Notes under the pieces: model-generated | Database searches by the model: none | What the model saw: only the letters and a program-made list of their open reading frames with translations | Told to the model about the DNA's origin: nothing | Shown: piece after piece, positions 40,399 through 51,969 of the stretch | Position numbering within the stretch: the first letter of the stretch is position 1 | How the letters are laid out: each line of letters begins with the position of its first letter | NCBI GenBank assembly: GCA_036250195.1 | Contig: JAVHZZ010000062.1 | Span: forward strand, 310,001 to 374,000 | Direction: 5' to 3' | DNA length: 64,000 nt | Origin: Mixophyes australis | Lineage: Eukaryota > Chordata > Amphibia > Anura > Limnodynastidae | Translations under genes and position numbers: made by a program

Positions 40399-42904
40399 TT
40401 TCTCATGACATTTCTAACATTGCCCACAATTATCTACTTTCTAAGTCTTTCTGAGCAGGAGAAATCGCAAAACATAGTCATTTCTTCATTGCCGTACAAA
40501 AACAACGCTTTTTTGCATTCCTGTCTCACTTTCTCTTAGAAACAATGATTTACATCAATCCTTTTACATAATTCTTGTTTCTCATGACATTTCTAACATT
40601 GCCCACAATTATCTACTTTCTAAGTCTTTCTGAGCAGGAGAAATCGCAAAACATAGTCATTTCTTCATTGCCGTACAAAAACAACGCTTTTTTGCATTCC
40701 TGTCTCACTTTCTCTTAGAAACAATGATTTACATCAATCCTTTTACATAATTCTTGTTTCTCATGACATTTCTAACATTGCCCACAATTATCAACTTTCT
40801 AAGTCTTTCTGAGCAGGAGAAATCGCAAAACATAGTCATTTCTTCATTGCCGTACAAAAACAACGCTTTTTTGCATTCCTGTCTCACTTTCTCTTAGAAA
40901 CAATGATTTACATCAATCCTTTTACATAATTCTTGTTTCTCATGACATTTCTAACATTGCCCACAATTATCAACTTTCTAAGTCTTTCTGAGCAGGAGAA
41001 ATTGCAAAACATAGTCATTTCTTCATTGCCGTACAAAAACAACGCTTTTTTGCATTCCTGTCTCACTTTCTCTTGTAAACAATGATTTACATCAATCCTT
41101 TTACATAATTCTTGTTTCTCATGACATTTCTAACATTGCCCACAATTATCAACTTTCTAAGTCTTTCTGAGCAGGAGAAATCGCAAAACATAGTCATTTC
41201 TTCATTGCCGTCCAAAAACAACGCTTTTTTGCATTCCTGTCTCACTTTCTCTTAGAAACAATGATTTACATCAATCCTTTTACATAATTCTTGTTTCTCA
41301 TGACATTTCTAACATTGCCCACAATTATCAACTTTCTAAGTCTTTCTGAGCAGGAGAAATCGCAAAACATAGTCATTTCTTCATTGCCGTCCAAAAACAA
41401 CGCTTTTTTGCATTCCTGTCTCACTTTCTCTTAGAAACAATGATTTACATCAATCCTTTTACATAATTCTTGTTTCTCATGACATTTCTAACATTGCCCA
41501 CAATTATCAACTTTCTAAGTCTTTCTGAGCAGGAGAAATCGCAAAACATAGTCATTTCTTCATTGCCGTCCAAAAACAACGCTTTTTTGCATTCCTGTCT
41601 CACTTTCTCTTAGAAACAATGATTTACATCAATCCTTTTACATAATTCTTGTTTCTCATGACATTTCTAACATTGCCCACAATTATCAACTTTCTAAGTC
41701 TTTCTGAGCAGGAGAAATCGCAAAACATAGTCATTTCTTCATTGCCGTCCAAAAACAACGCTTTTTTGCATTCCTGTCTCACTTTCTCTTAGAAACAATG
41801 ATTTACATCAATCCTTTTACATAATTCTTGTTTCTCATGACATTTCTAACATTGCCCACAATTATCAACTTTCTAAGTCTTTCTAAACACGAGAAATTGC
41901 AAAACATAGTAATTTCTTCATTGCCGTCCAAAAACAACGCTTTTTTGCATTCCTGTATCACTTTCTCTTAGAAACAATGATTTACATCAATCCTTTTACA
42001 TAATTCTTGTTTCTCATGACATTTCTAACATTGCCCACAATTATCAACTTTCTAAGTCTTTCTGAGCAGGAGAAATCGCAAAACATAGTCATTTCTTCAT
42101 TGCCGTCCAAAAACAACGCTTTTTTGCATTCCTGTCTCACTTTCTCTTAGAAACAATGATTTACATCAATCCTTTTACATAATTCTTGTTTCTCATGACA
42201 TTTCTAACATTGCCCACAATTATCAACTTTCTAAGTCTTTCTGAGCAGGAGAAATCGCAAAACATAGTCATTTCTTCATTGCCGTCCAAAAACAACGCTT
42301 TTTTGCATTCCTGTCTCACTTTCTCTTAGAAACAATGATTTACATCAATCCTTTTACATAATTCTTGTTTCTCATGACATTTCTAACATTGCCCACAATT
42401 ATCAACTTTCTAAGTCTTTCTGAGCAGGAGAAATCGCAAAACATAGTCATTTCTTCATTGCCGTCCAAAAACAACGCTTTTTTGCATTCCTGTCTCACTT
42501 TCTCTTAGAAACAATGATTTACATCAATCCTTTTACATAATTCTTGTTTCTCATGACATTTCTAACATTGCCCACAATTATCAACTTTCTAAGTCTTTCT
42601 GAGCAGGAGAAATTGCAAAACATAGTCATTTCTTCATTGCCGTACAAAAACAACGCTTTTTTGCATTCCTGTCTCACTTTCTCTTGTAAACAATGATTTA
42701 CATCAATCCTTTTACATAATTCTTGTTTCTCATGACATTTCTAACATTGCCCACAATTATCAACTTTCTAAGTCTTTCTAAACACGAGAAATTGCAAAAC
42801 ATAGTCATTTCTTCATTGCCGTCCAAAAACAACGCTTTTTTGCATTCCTGTCTCACTTTCTCTTAGAAACAATGATTTACATCAATCCTTTTACATAATT
42901 CTTG

Positions 42905-43179
42905 TTTCTCATGACATTTCTAACATTGCCCACAATTGTCAACTTTTTAAGTCTTTCTGAGCAGGAGAAATCGCAAAACATAGTCATTTCTTCATTGCCG
43001 TGAAAGGATTGTAAAAGGATTAATGTAAATCATTGTTTACAAGAGAAAGTGAGACAGGAATGCAAAAAAGCGTTGTTTTTGGACGGCAATGAAGAAATGA
43101 CTATGTTTTGCGATTTCTCCTGCTCAGAAAGACTTAGAAAGTTGATAATTGTGGGCAATGTTAGAAATGTCATGAGAAA
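42905..43179. repeat. Inverted repeat at the junction, 97-bp arms with 81-bp spacer
   Basis: Monomer positions 1-97 at 42905-43001 are complementary to 43083-43179, separated by 43002-43082. The arms differ at two positions: the forward copy has the private changes ATTGTCAAC and TTTTTAAG where the inverted copy has the consensus. In principle complementarity continues outward across tens of kilobases because both arms are the same family, so this is the centre of a very large imperfect palindrome. It could extrude as a cruciform or fold as single strand; whether it does is not visible in sequence. Confidence 0.9.
42997..43021. other. Head-to-head polarity switch (inversion junction)
   Basis: The + orientation array stops after GCCGT at 43001 (monomer position 97; the expected next bases CCAAAAAC are missing). 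Nine bases, GAAAGGATT (43002-43010), follow, then GTAAAAGGATTAATG opens the reverse-complement array at monomer position 169. The filler shares AAAGGATT with the sequence 11 bp further on (43014-43021), so it looks like a short imperfect copy of the flank. This is the only orientation change in the window. It could be a true inversion breakpoint within a satellite array or an assembly or chimeric join; the non-mirrored flanks favour a true breakpoint. Confidence 0.93.
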
Positions 43180-43189
43180 CAAGAATTAT

Positions 43190-45338
43190 GTAAAAGGATT
43201 GATGTAAATCATTGTTTACAAGAGAAAGTGAGACAGAAATGCAAAAAAGCGTTGTTTTTGGACGGCAATGAAGAAATGACTATATTTCGCGATTTCTCGT
43301 GCTCAGAAAGACTTAGAAAGTTGATAATTGTGGGCAATGTTAGAAATGTCATGAGAAACAAGAATTATGTAAAAGGATTGATGTAAATCATTGTTTCTAA
43401 GAGAAAGTGAGACAGGAATGCAAAAAAGCGTTGTTTTTGGACGGCAATGAAGAAATGACTATGTTTTGCGATTTCTCCTGCTCAGAAAGACTTAGAAAGT
43501 TGATAATTGTGGGCAATGTTAGAAATGTCATGAGAAACAAGAATTATGTAAAAGGATTGATGTAAATCATTGTTTCTAAGAGAAAGTGAGACAGGAATGC
43601 AAAAAAGCGTTGTTTTTGGACGGCAATGAAGAAATGACTATGTTTTGCGATTTCTCCTGCTCAGAAAGACTTAGAAAGTTGATAATTGTGGGCAATATTA
43701 AAAATGTTATGAGAAACAAGAATTATGTAAAAGGATTGATGTAAATCATTGTTTCTAAGAGAAAGTGAGTCAGGAATGCAAAAAAGCGTTGTTTTTGGAC
43801 GGCAATGAAGAAATGACTATGTTTTGCGATTTCTCCTGCTCAGAAAGACTTAGAAAGTTGATAATTGTGGGCAATGTTAGAAATGTCATGAGAAACAAGA
43901 ATTATGTAAAAGGATTGATGTAAATCATTGTTTACAAGAGAAAGTGAGACAGGAATGCAAAAAAGCGTTGTTTTTGTACGGCAATGAAGAAATGACTATG
44001 TTTTGCGATTTCTCCTGCTCAGAAACACTTAGAAAGTTGATAATTGTGGGCAATGTTAGAAATGTCATGAGAAACAAGAATTATGTAAAAGGATTGATGT
44101 AAATCATTGTTTCTAAGAGAAAGTGAGACAGGAATGCAAAAAAGCGTTGTTTTTGGACGGCAATGAAGAAATGACTATATTTCGCGATTTCTCGTGCTCA
44201 GAAAGACTTAGAAAGTTGATAATTGTGGGCAATGTTAGAAATGTCATGAGAAACAAGAATTATGTAAAAGGATTGATGTAAATCATTGTTTCTAAGAGAA
44301 AGTGAGACAGGAATGCAAAAAAGCGTTGTTTTTGGACGGCAATGAAGAAATGACTATGTTTTGCGATTTCTCCTGCTCAGAAAGACTTAGAAAGTTGATA
44401 ATTGTGGGCAATGTTAGAAATGTCATGAGAAACAAGAATTATGTAAAAGGATTGATGTAAATCATTGTTTCTAAGAGAAAGTGAGACAGGAATGCAAAAA
44501 AGCGTTGTTTTTGTACGGCAATGAAGAAATGACTATGTTTTGCGATTTCTCCTGCTCAGAAAGACTTAGAAAGTTGATAATTGTGGGCAATATTAATAAT
44601 GTTATGAGAAACAAGAATTATGTAAAAGAATTGATGTAAATCATTGTTTCTAAGAGAAAGTGAGTCAGGAATGCAAAAAAAGCGTTGTTTTTGGACGGCA
44701 ATGAAGAAATGACTATGTTTTGCGATTTCTCCTGCTCAGAAAGACTTAGAAAGTTGATAATTGTGGGCAATGTTAGAAATGTCATGAGAAACAAGAATTA
44801 TGTAAAAGGATTGATGTAAATCATTGTTTACAAGAGAAAGTGAGACAGGAATGCAAAAAAGCGTTGTTTTTGTACGGCAATGAAGAAATGACTATGTTTT
44901 GCGATTTCTCCTGCTCAGAAACACTTAGAAAGTTGATAATTGTGGGCAATGTTAGAAATGTCATGAGAAACAAGAATTATGTAAAAGGATTAATGTAAAT
45001 CATTGTTTCTAAGAGAAAGTGAGACAGGAATGCAAAAAAGCGTTGTTTTTGGACGGCAATGAAGAAATGACTATGTTTTGCGATTTCTCCTGCTCAGAGA
45101 GACTTAGAAAGTTGATAATTGTGGGCAATGTTAGAAATGTCATGAGAAACAAGAATTATGTAAAAGGATTGATGTAAATCATTGTTTCTAAGAGAAAGTG
45201 AGACAGGAATGCAAAAAAGCGTTGTTTTTGGACGGCAATGAAGAAATGACTATGTTTTGCGATTTCTCCTGCTCAGAAAGACTTAGAAAGTTGATAATTG
45301 TGGGCAATGTTAGAAATGTCATGAGAAACAAGAATTAT
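43190..45338 (-). repeat. 12-unit block next to the junction, copy 1 (2149 bp)
   Basis: The block begins one unit after the polarity switch. In + strand reading, the ordered markers are a type B unit, AATATTAAAAATGTTATG (43694), GAGTCAGG (about 43767), GTACGG with GAAACACTT (about 44022), an A/B hybrid (44085), AATATTAATAATG (about 44588), GTAAAAGAATTG with GAGTCAGG and an extra A (about 44622-44681), a second GAAACACTT, and CAGAGAGACTT (about 45096). All recur 2149 bp on, which is 12 x 179 plus 1. Confidence 0.92.
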
Positions 45339-47487
45339 GTAAAAGGATTGATGTAAATCATTGTTTACAAGAGAAAGTGAGACAGAAATGCAAAAAAGCG
45401 TTGTTTTTGGACGGCAATGAAGAAATGACTATATTTCGCGATTTCTCGTGCTCAGAAAGACTTAGAAAGTTGATAATTGTGGGCAATGTTAGAAATGTCA
45501 TGAGAAACAAGAATTATGTAAAAGGATTGATGTAAATCATTGTTTCTAAGAGAAAGTGAGACAGGAATGCAAAAAAGCGTTGTTTTTGGACGGCAATGAA
45601 GAAATGACTATGTTTTGCGATTTCTCCTGCTCAGAAAGACTTAGAAAGTTGATAATTGTGGGCAATGTTAGAAATGTCATGAGAAACAAGAATTATGTAA
45701 AAGGATTGATGTAAATCATTGTTTCTAAGAGAAAGTGAGACAGGAATGCAAAAAAGCGTTGTTTTTGGACGGCAATGAAGAAATGACTATGTTTTGCGAT
45801 TTCTCCTGCTCAGAAAGACTTAGAAAGTTGATAATTGTGGGCAATATTAAAAATGTTATGAGAAACAAGAATTATGTAAAAGGATTGATGTAAATCATTG
45901 TTTCTAAGAGAAAGTGAGTCAGGAATGCAAAAAAGCGTTGTTTTTGGACGGCAATGAAGAAATGACTATGTTTTGCGATTTCTCCTGCTCAGAAAGACTT
46001 AGAAAGTTGATAATTGTGGGCAATGTTAGAAATGTCATGAGAAACAAGAATTATGTAAAAGGATTGATGTAAATCATTGTTTACAAGAGAAAGTGAGACA
46101 GGAATGCAAAAAAGCGTTGTTTTTGTACGGCAATGAAGAAATGACTATGTTTTGCGATTTCTCCTGCTCAGAAACACTTAGAAAGTTGATAATTGTGGGC
46201 AATGTTAGAAATGTCATGAGAAACAAGAATTATGTAAAAGGATTGATGTAAATCATTGTTTCTAAGAGAAAGTGAGACAGGAATGCAAAAAAGCGTTGTT
46301 TTTGGACGGCAATGAAGAAATGACTATATTTCGCGATTTCTCGTGCTCAGAAAGACTTAGAAAGTTGATAATTGTGGGCAATGTTAGAAATGTCATGAGA
46401 AACAAGAATTATGTAAAAGGATTGATGTAAATCATTGTTTCTAAGAGAAAGTGAGACAGGAATGCAAAAAAGCGTTGTTTTTGGACGGCAATGAAGAAAT
46501 GACTATGTTTTGCGATTTCTCCTGCTCAGAAAGACTTAGAAAGTTGATAATTGTGGGCAATGTTAGAAATGTCATGAGAAACAAGAATTATGTAAAAGGA
46601 TTGATGTAAATCATTGTTTCTAAGAGAAAGTGAGACAGGAATGCAAAAAAGCGTTGTTTTTGTACGGCAATGAAGAAATGACTATGTTTTGCGATTTCTC
46701 CTGCTCAGAAAGACTTAGAAAGTTGATAATTGTGGGCAATATTAATAATGTTATGAGAAACAAGAATTATGTAAAAGAATTGATGTAAATCATTGTTTCT
46801 AAGAGAAAGTGAGTCAGGAATGCAAAAAAAGCGTTGTTTTTGGACGGCAATGAAGAAATGACTATGTTTTGCGATTTCTCCTGCTCAGAAAGACTTAGAA
46901 AGTTGATAATTGTGGGCAATGTTAGAAATGTCATGAGAAACAAGAATTATGTAAAAGGATTGATGTAAATCATTGTTTACAAGAGAAAGTGAGACAGGAA
47001 TGCAAAAAAGCGTTGTTTTTGTACGGCAATGAAGAAATGACTATGTTTTGCGATTTCTCCTGCTCAGAAACACTTAGAAAGTTGATAATTGTGGGCAATG
47101 TTAGAAATGTCATGAGAAACAAGAATTATGTAAAAGGATTAATGTAAATCATTGTTTCTAAGAGAAAGTGAGACAGGAATGCAAAAAAGCGTTGTTTTTG
47201 GACGGCAATGAAGAAATGACTATGTTTTGCGATTTCTCCTGCTCAGAGAGACTTAGAAAGTTGATAATTGTGGGCAATGTTAGAAATGTCATGAGAAACA
47301 AGAATTATGTAAAAGGATTGATGTAAATCATTGTTTCTAAGAGAAAGTGAGACAGGAATGCAAAAAAGCGTTGTTTTTGGACGGCAATGAAGAAATGACT
47401 ATGTTTTGCGATTTCTCGTGCTCAGAAAGACTTAGAAAGTTGATAATTGTGGGCAATGTTAGAAATGTCATGAGAAACAAGAATTAT
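45339..47487 (-). repeat. 12-unit block, copy 2
   Basis: This is the tandem copy of 43190-45338: AATATTAAAAATG at 45843, AATATTAATAATG at about 46738, the extra A at about 46821 and CAGAGAGACTT at about 47245. The only difference I noticed is in the last unit, CTCGTGCTC (about 47416) where copy 1 has CTCCTGCTC. A type B unit follows at 47488, as at the start of each copy. Confidence 0.92.
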
Positions 47488-48024
47488 GTAAAAGGATTGA
47501 TGTAAATCATTGTTTACAAGAGAAAGTGAGACAGAAATGCAAAAAAGCGTTGTTTTTGGACGGCAATGAAGAAATGACTATATTTCGCGATTTCTCGTGC
47601 TCAGAAAGACTTAGAAAGTTGATAATTGTGGGCAATGTTAGAAATGTCATGAGAAACAAGAATTATGTAAAAGGATTGATGTAAATCATTATTTCTAAGA
47701 GAAAGTGAGACAGGAATGCAAAAAAGCGTTGTTTTTGGACGGCAATGAAGAAATGACTATGTTTTGCGATTTCTCCTGCTCAGAAAGACTTAGAAAGTTG
47801 ATAATTGTGGGCAATGTTAGAAATGTCATGAGAAACAAGAATTATGTAAAAGGATTGATGTAAATTATTGTTTCTAAGAGAAAGTGAGACAGGAATGCAA
47901 AAAAGCGTTGTTTTTGGACGGCAATGAAGAAATGACTATGTTTTGCGATTTCTCCTGCTCAGAAAGACTTAGAAAGTTGATAATTGTGGGCAATGTTAGA
48001 AATGTCATGAGAAACAAGAATTAT

Positions 48025-49098
48025 GTAAAAGGATTGATGTAAATCATTGTTTACAAGAGAAAGTGAGAAAGAAATGCAAAAAAGCGTTGTTTTTGGACGG
48101 CAATAAAGAAATGACTATATTTCGCGATTTCTCGTGCTCAGAAAGACTTAGAAAGTTGATAATTGTGGGCAATGTTAGAAATGTCATGAGAAACAAGAAT
48201 TATGTAAAAGGATTGATGTAAATCATTGTTTACAAGAGAAAGTGAGACAGAAATGCAAAAAAGCGTTGTTTTTGGACGGCAATGAAGAAATGACTATGTT
48301 TTGCGATTTCTCCTGCTCAGAAAGACTTAGAAAGTTGATAATTGTGGGCAATGTTAGAAATGTCATGAGAAACAAGAATTATGTAAAAGGATTGATGTAA
48401 ATCATTGTTTACAAGAGAAAGTGAGACAGAAATGCAAAAAAGCGTTGTTTTAGGACGGCAATGAAGAAATGACTATATTTCGCGATTTCTCGTGCTCAGA
48501 AAGACTTAGAAAGTTGATAATTGTGGGCAATGTTAGAAATGTCATGAGAAACAAGAATTATGTAAAAGGATTGATGTAAATCATTGTTTCTAAGAGAAAG
48601 TGAGACAGGAATGCAAAAAAGCGTTGTTTTTGGACGGCAATAAAGAAATGACTATATTTCGCGATTTCTCGTGCTCAGAAAGACTTAGAAAGTTGATAAT
48701 TGTGGGCAATGTTAGAAATGTCATGAGAAACAAGAATTATGTAAAAGGATTGATGTAAATCATTGTTTACAAGAGAAAGTGAGACAGAAATGCAAAAAAG
48801 CGTTGTTTTTGGACGGCAATGAAGAAATGACTATGTTTTGCGATTTCTCCTGCTCAGAAAGACTTAGAAAGTTGATAATTGTGGGCAATGTTAGAAATGT
48901 CATGAGAAACAAGAATTATGTAAAAGGATTGATGTAAATCATTGTTTACAAGAGAAAGTGAGACAGAAATGCAAAAAAGCGTTGTTTTAGGACGGCAATG
49001 AAGAAATGACTATATTTCGCGATTTCTCGTGCTCAGAAAGACTTAGAAAGTTGATAATTGTGGGCAATGTTAGAAATGTCATGAGAAACAAGAATTAT
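48025..49098 (-). repeat. 3-unit block in two tandem copies (537 bp each)
   Basis: CAATAAAG (48101 and 48638), then a hybrid unit, then a type B unit with GTTTTAGG (48446 and 48983) repeat at 537 bp. The first unit of the first copy also has GAGAAAGAAATG and TTACAAG, while that of the second has GAGACAGG and TTCTAAG. The duplication edge therefore falls inside that unit or conversion has altered it. Confidence 0.85.
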
Positions 49099-50338
49099 GT
49101 AAAAGGATTGATGTAAATCATTGTTTCTAAGAGAAAGTGAGACAGGAATGCAAAAAAGCGTTGTTTTTGGACGGCAATGAAGAAATGACTATGTTTTGCG
49201 ATTTCTCCTGCTCAGAAAGACTTAGAAAGTTGATAATTGTGGGCAATGTTAGAAATGTCATGAGAAACAAGAATTATGTAAAAGGATTGATGTAAATCAT
49301 TGTTTCTAAGAGAAAGTGAGACAGGAATGCAAAAAAGCGTTGTTTTTGGACGGCAATGAAGAAATGACTATGTTTTGCGATTTCTCCTGCTCAGAAAGAC
49401 TTAGAAAGTTGATAATTGTGGGCAATATTAGAAATGTTATGAGAAACAAGAATTATGTAAAAGGATTGATGTAAATCATTGTTTCTAAGAGAAAGTGAGA
49501 CAGGAATGCAAAAAAGCGTTGTTTTTGGACGGCAATGAAGAAATGACTATGTTTTGCGATTTCTCCTGCTCAGAAAGACTTAGAAAGTTGATAATTGTGG
49601 GCAATGTTAGAAATGTCATGAGAAACAAGAATTATGTAAAAGTATTAATGTAAATCATTGTTTACAAGAGAAAGTGAGACAGGAATGCAAAAAAGCGTTG
49701 TTTTTGGACGGCAATGAAGAAATGACTATGTTTTGCGATTTCTCCTGCTCAGAAAGACTTAGAAAGTTGATAATTGTGGGCAATGTTAGAAATGTCATGA
49801 GAAACAAGAATTATGTAAAAGGATTGATGTAAATCATTGTTTCTAAGAGAAAGTGAGACAGGAATGCAAAAAAGCGTTGTTTTTGGACGGCAATGAAGAA
49901 ATGACTATGTTTTGCGATTTCTCCTGCTCAGAAAGACTTAGAAAGTTGATAATTGTGGGCAATGTTAGAAATGTCATGAGAAACAAGAATTATGTAAAAG
50001 GATTAATGTAAATCATTGTTTACAAGAGAAAGTGAGACAGGAATGCAAAAAAGCGTTGTTTTTGTACGGCAATGAAGAAATGACTATGTTTTGCGATTTC
50101 TCCTGCTCAGAAAGACTTAGAAAGTTGAGAATTGTGGGCAATGTTAGAAATGTCATGAGAAACAAGAATTATGTAAAACGATTGATGTAAATCATTGTTT
50201 CTAAGAGAAAGTGAGACAGGAATGCAAAAAAGCGTTGTTTTTCTACGGCAATGAAGAAATGACTATGTTTTGCGATTTCTCCTGCTCAGAAAGACTTAGA
50301 AAGTTGATAATTGTGGGCAATGTTAGAAATGTCATGAG

Positions 50339-50352
50339 AAACAAGAAACAAG
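50339..50352 (-). repeat. 7-bp microduplication inside one monomer
   Basis: AAACAAG occurs twice in a row (50339-50345 and 50346-50352) where every other unit has it once before AATTATG. This lengthens the unit to 186 bp and shifts the array phase by 7. It is unique in the window and probably arose by replication slippage. Confidence 0.95.
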
Positions 50353-51969
50353 AATTATGTAAAAGGATTGATGTAAATCATTGTTTCTAAGAGAAAGTGA
50401 GACAGGAATGCAAAAAAGCGTTGTTTTTGGACGGCAATGAAGAAATGACTATGTTTTGCGATTTCTCCTGCTCAGAAAGACTTAGAAAGTTGATAATTGT
50501 GGGCAATGTTAGAAATGTCATGAGAAACAAGAATTATGTAAAAGGATTGATGTAAATCATTGTTTCTAAGAGAAAGTGAGACAGGAATGCAAAAAAGCGT
50601 TGTTTTTGTACGGCAATGAAGAAATGACTATGTTTTTCGATTTCTCCTGCTCAGAAAGACTTAGAAAGTTGATAATTGTGGGCAATGTTAGAAAAGTCAT
50701 GAGAAACAAGAATTATGTAAAAGGATTGATGTAAATCATTGTTTCTAAGAGAAAGTGAGACAGGAATGCAAAAAAGCGTTGTTTTTGGACGGCAATGAAG
50801 AAATGACTATGTTTTGCGATTTCTCCTGCTCAGAAAGACTTAGAAAGTTGATAATTGTGGGCAATGTTAGAAATGTCATGAGAAACAAGAATTATGTAAA
50901 AGGATTGATGTAAATCATTGTTTCTAAGAGAAAGTGAGACAGGAATGCAAAAAAGCGTTGTTTTTGGACGGCAATGAAGAAATGACTATGTTTTGCGATT
51001 TCTCCTGCTCAGAAAGACTTAGAAAGTTGATAATTGTGGGCAATGTTAGAAATGTCATGAGAAACAAGAATTATGTAAAAGGATTGATGTAAATCATTGT
51101 TTACAAGAGAAAGTGAGACAGAAATGTAAAAAAGCGTTGTTTTTGGACGGCAATGAAGAAATGACTATATTTCGCGATTTCTCGTGCTCAGAAAGACTTA
51201 GAAAGTTGATAATTGTGGGCAATGTTAGAAATGTCATGAGAAACAAGAATTATGTAAAAGGATTGATGTAAATCATTGTTTCTAAGAGAAAGTGAGACAG
51301 GAATGCAAAAAAGCGTTGTTTTTGGACGGCAATGAAGAAATGACTATGTTTTGCAATTTCTCCTGCTCAGAAAGACTTAGAAAGTTGATAATTGTGGGCA
51401 ATGTTAGAAATGTCATGAGAAACAAGAATTATGTAAAAGGATTGATGTAAATCATTGTTTCTAAGAGAAAGTGAGACAGGAATGCAAAAAAGCGTTGTTT
51501 TTGGACGGCAATGAAGAAATGACTATGTTTTGCGATTTCTCCTGCTCAGAAAGACTTAGAAAGTTGATAATTGTGGGCAATGTTAGAAATGTCATGAGAA
51601 ACAAGAATTATGTAAAAGGATTGATGTGAATCATTGTTTCTAAGAGAAAGTGAGACAGGAATGCAAAAAAGCGTTGTTTTTGGACGGCAATGAAGAAATG
51701 ACTATGTTTTGCGATTTCTCCTGCTCAGAAAGACTTAGAAAGTTGATAATTGTGGGCAATGTTAGAAATGTCATGAGAAACAAGAATTATGTAAAAGGAT
51801 TGATGTAAATCATTGTTTCTAAGAGAAAGTGAGACAGGAATGCAAAAAAGCGTTGTTTTTGGACGGCAATGAAGAAATGACTATGTTTTGCGATTTCTCC
51901 TGCTCAGAAAGACTTAGAAAGTTGATAATTGTGGGCAATGTTAGAAATGTCATGAGAAACAAGAATTAT

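Larger units (their letters stand above)
1..43001 (+). repeat. 179-bp satellite array, forward arm (about 240 units)
   Basis: This is an uninterrupted head-to-tail tandem array. The landmark TTTCTCATGA recurs at 1, 180, 359, 538 and onward every 179 bp. Net phase to 43001 is explained by these indels only: +2 at about 2846; +1 at about 3438, 7018, 9347, 11041, 11400, 13722, 16200 and 33092; and two 33-bp deletions at about 14726 and 17200. That gives 240 full units plus 97 bp. G+C is about 34% (61 of 179 in a type A unit). Most units differ from each other by only a few percent. No unique sequence, transposon, rRNA or tRNA signature interrupts the 43 kb. Such arrays are characteristic of constitutive heterochromatin, often centromeric or pericentromeric; that location is inference here. 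The left end is cut by the window edge. I do not recognise the family by name. Confidence 0.98.

Noticed and set aside
1..43001. CRISPR array
   Set aside because: The whole 179-bp unit repeats with no unique spacers, and there is no cas gene or leader. The unit is far longer than a CRISPR repeat.
42997..43021. Simple fold-back sequencing artefact as the cause of the inversion
   Set aside because: Units on the two sides carry different rare variants and different type order, so one arm is not a copy of the other. A chimeric join between distant parts of the array cannot be ruled out from sequence alone.
42905..43179. Terminal inverted repeats or a long-terminal element around 43000
   Set aside because: Both arms are ordinary satellite units, with no coding sequence between them and no target-site duplication. 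The 81-bp spacer is itself satellite apart from 9 bp.
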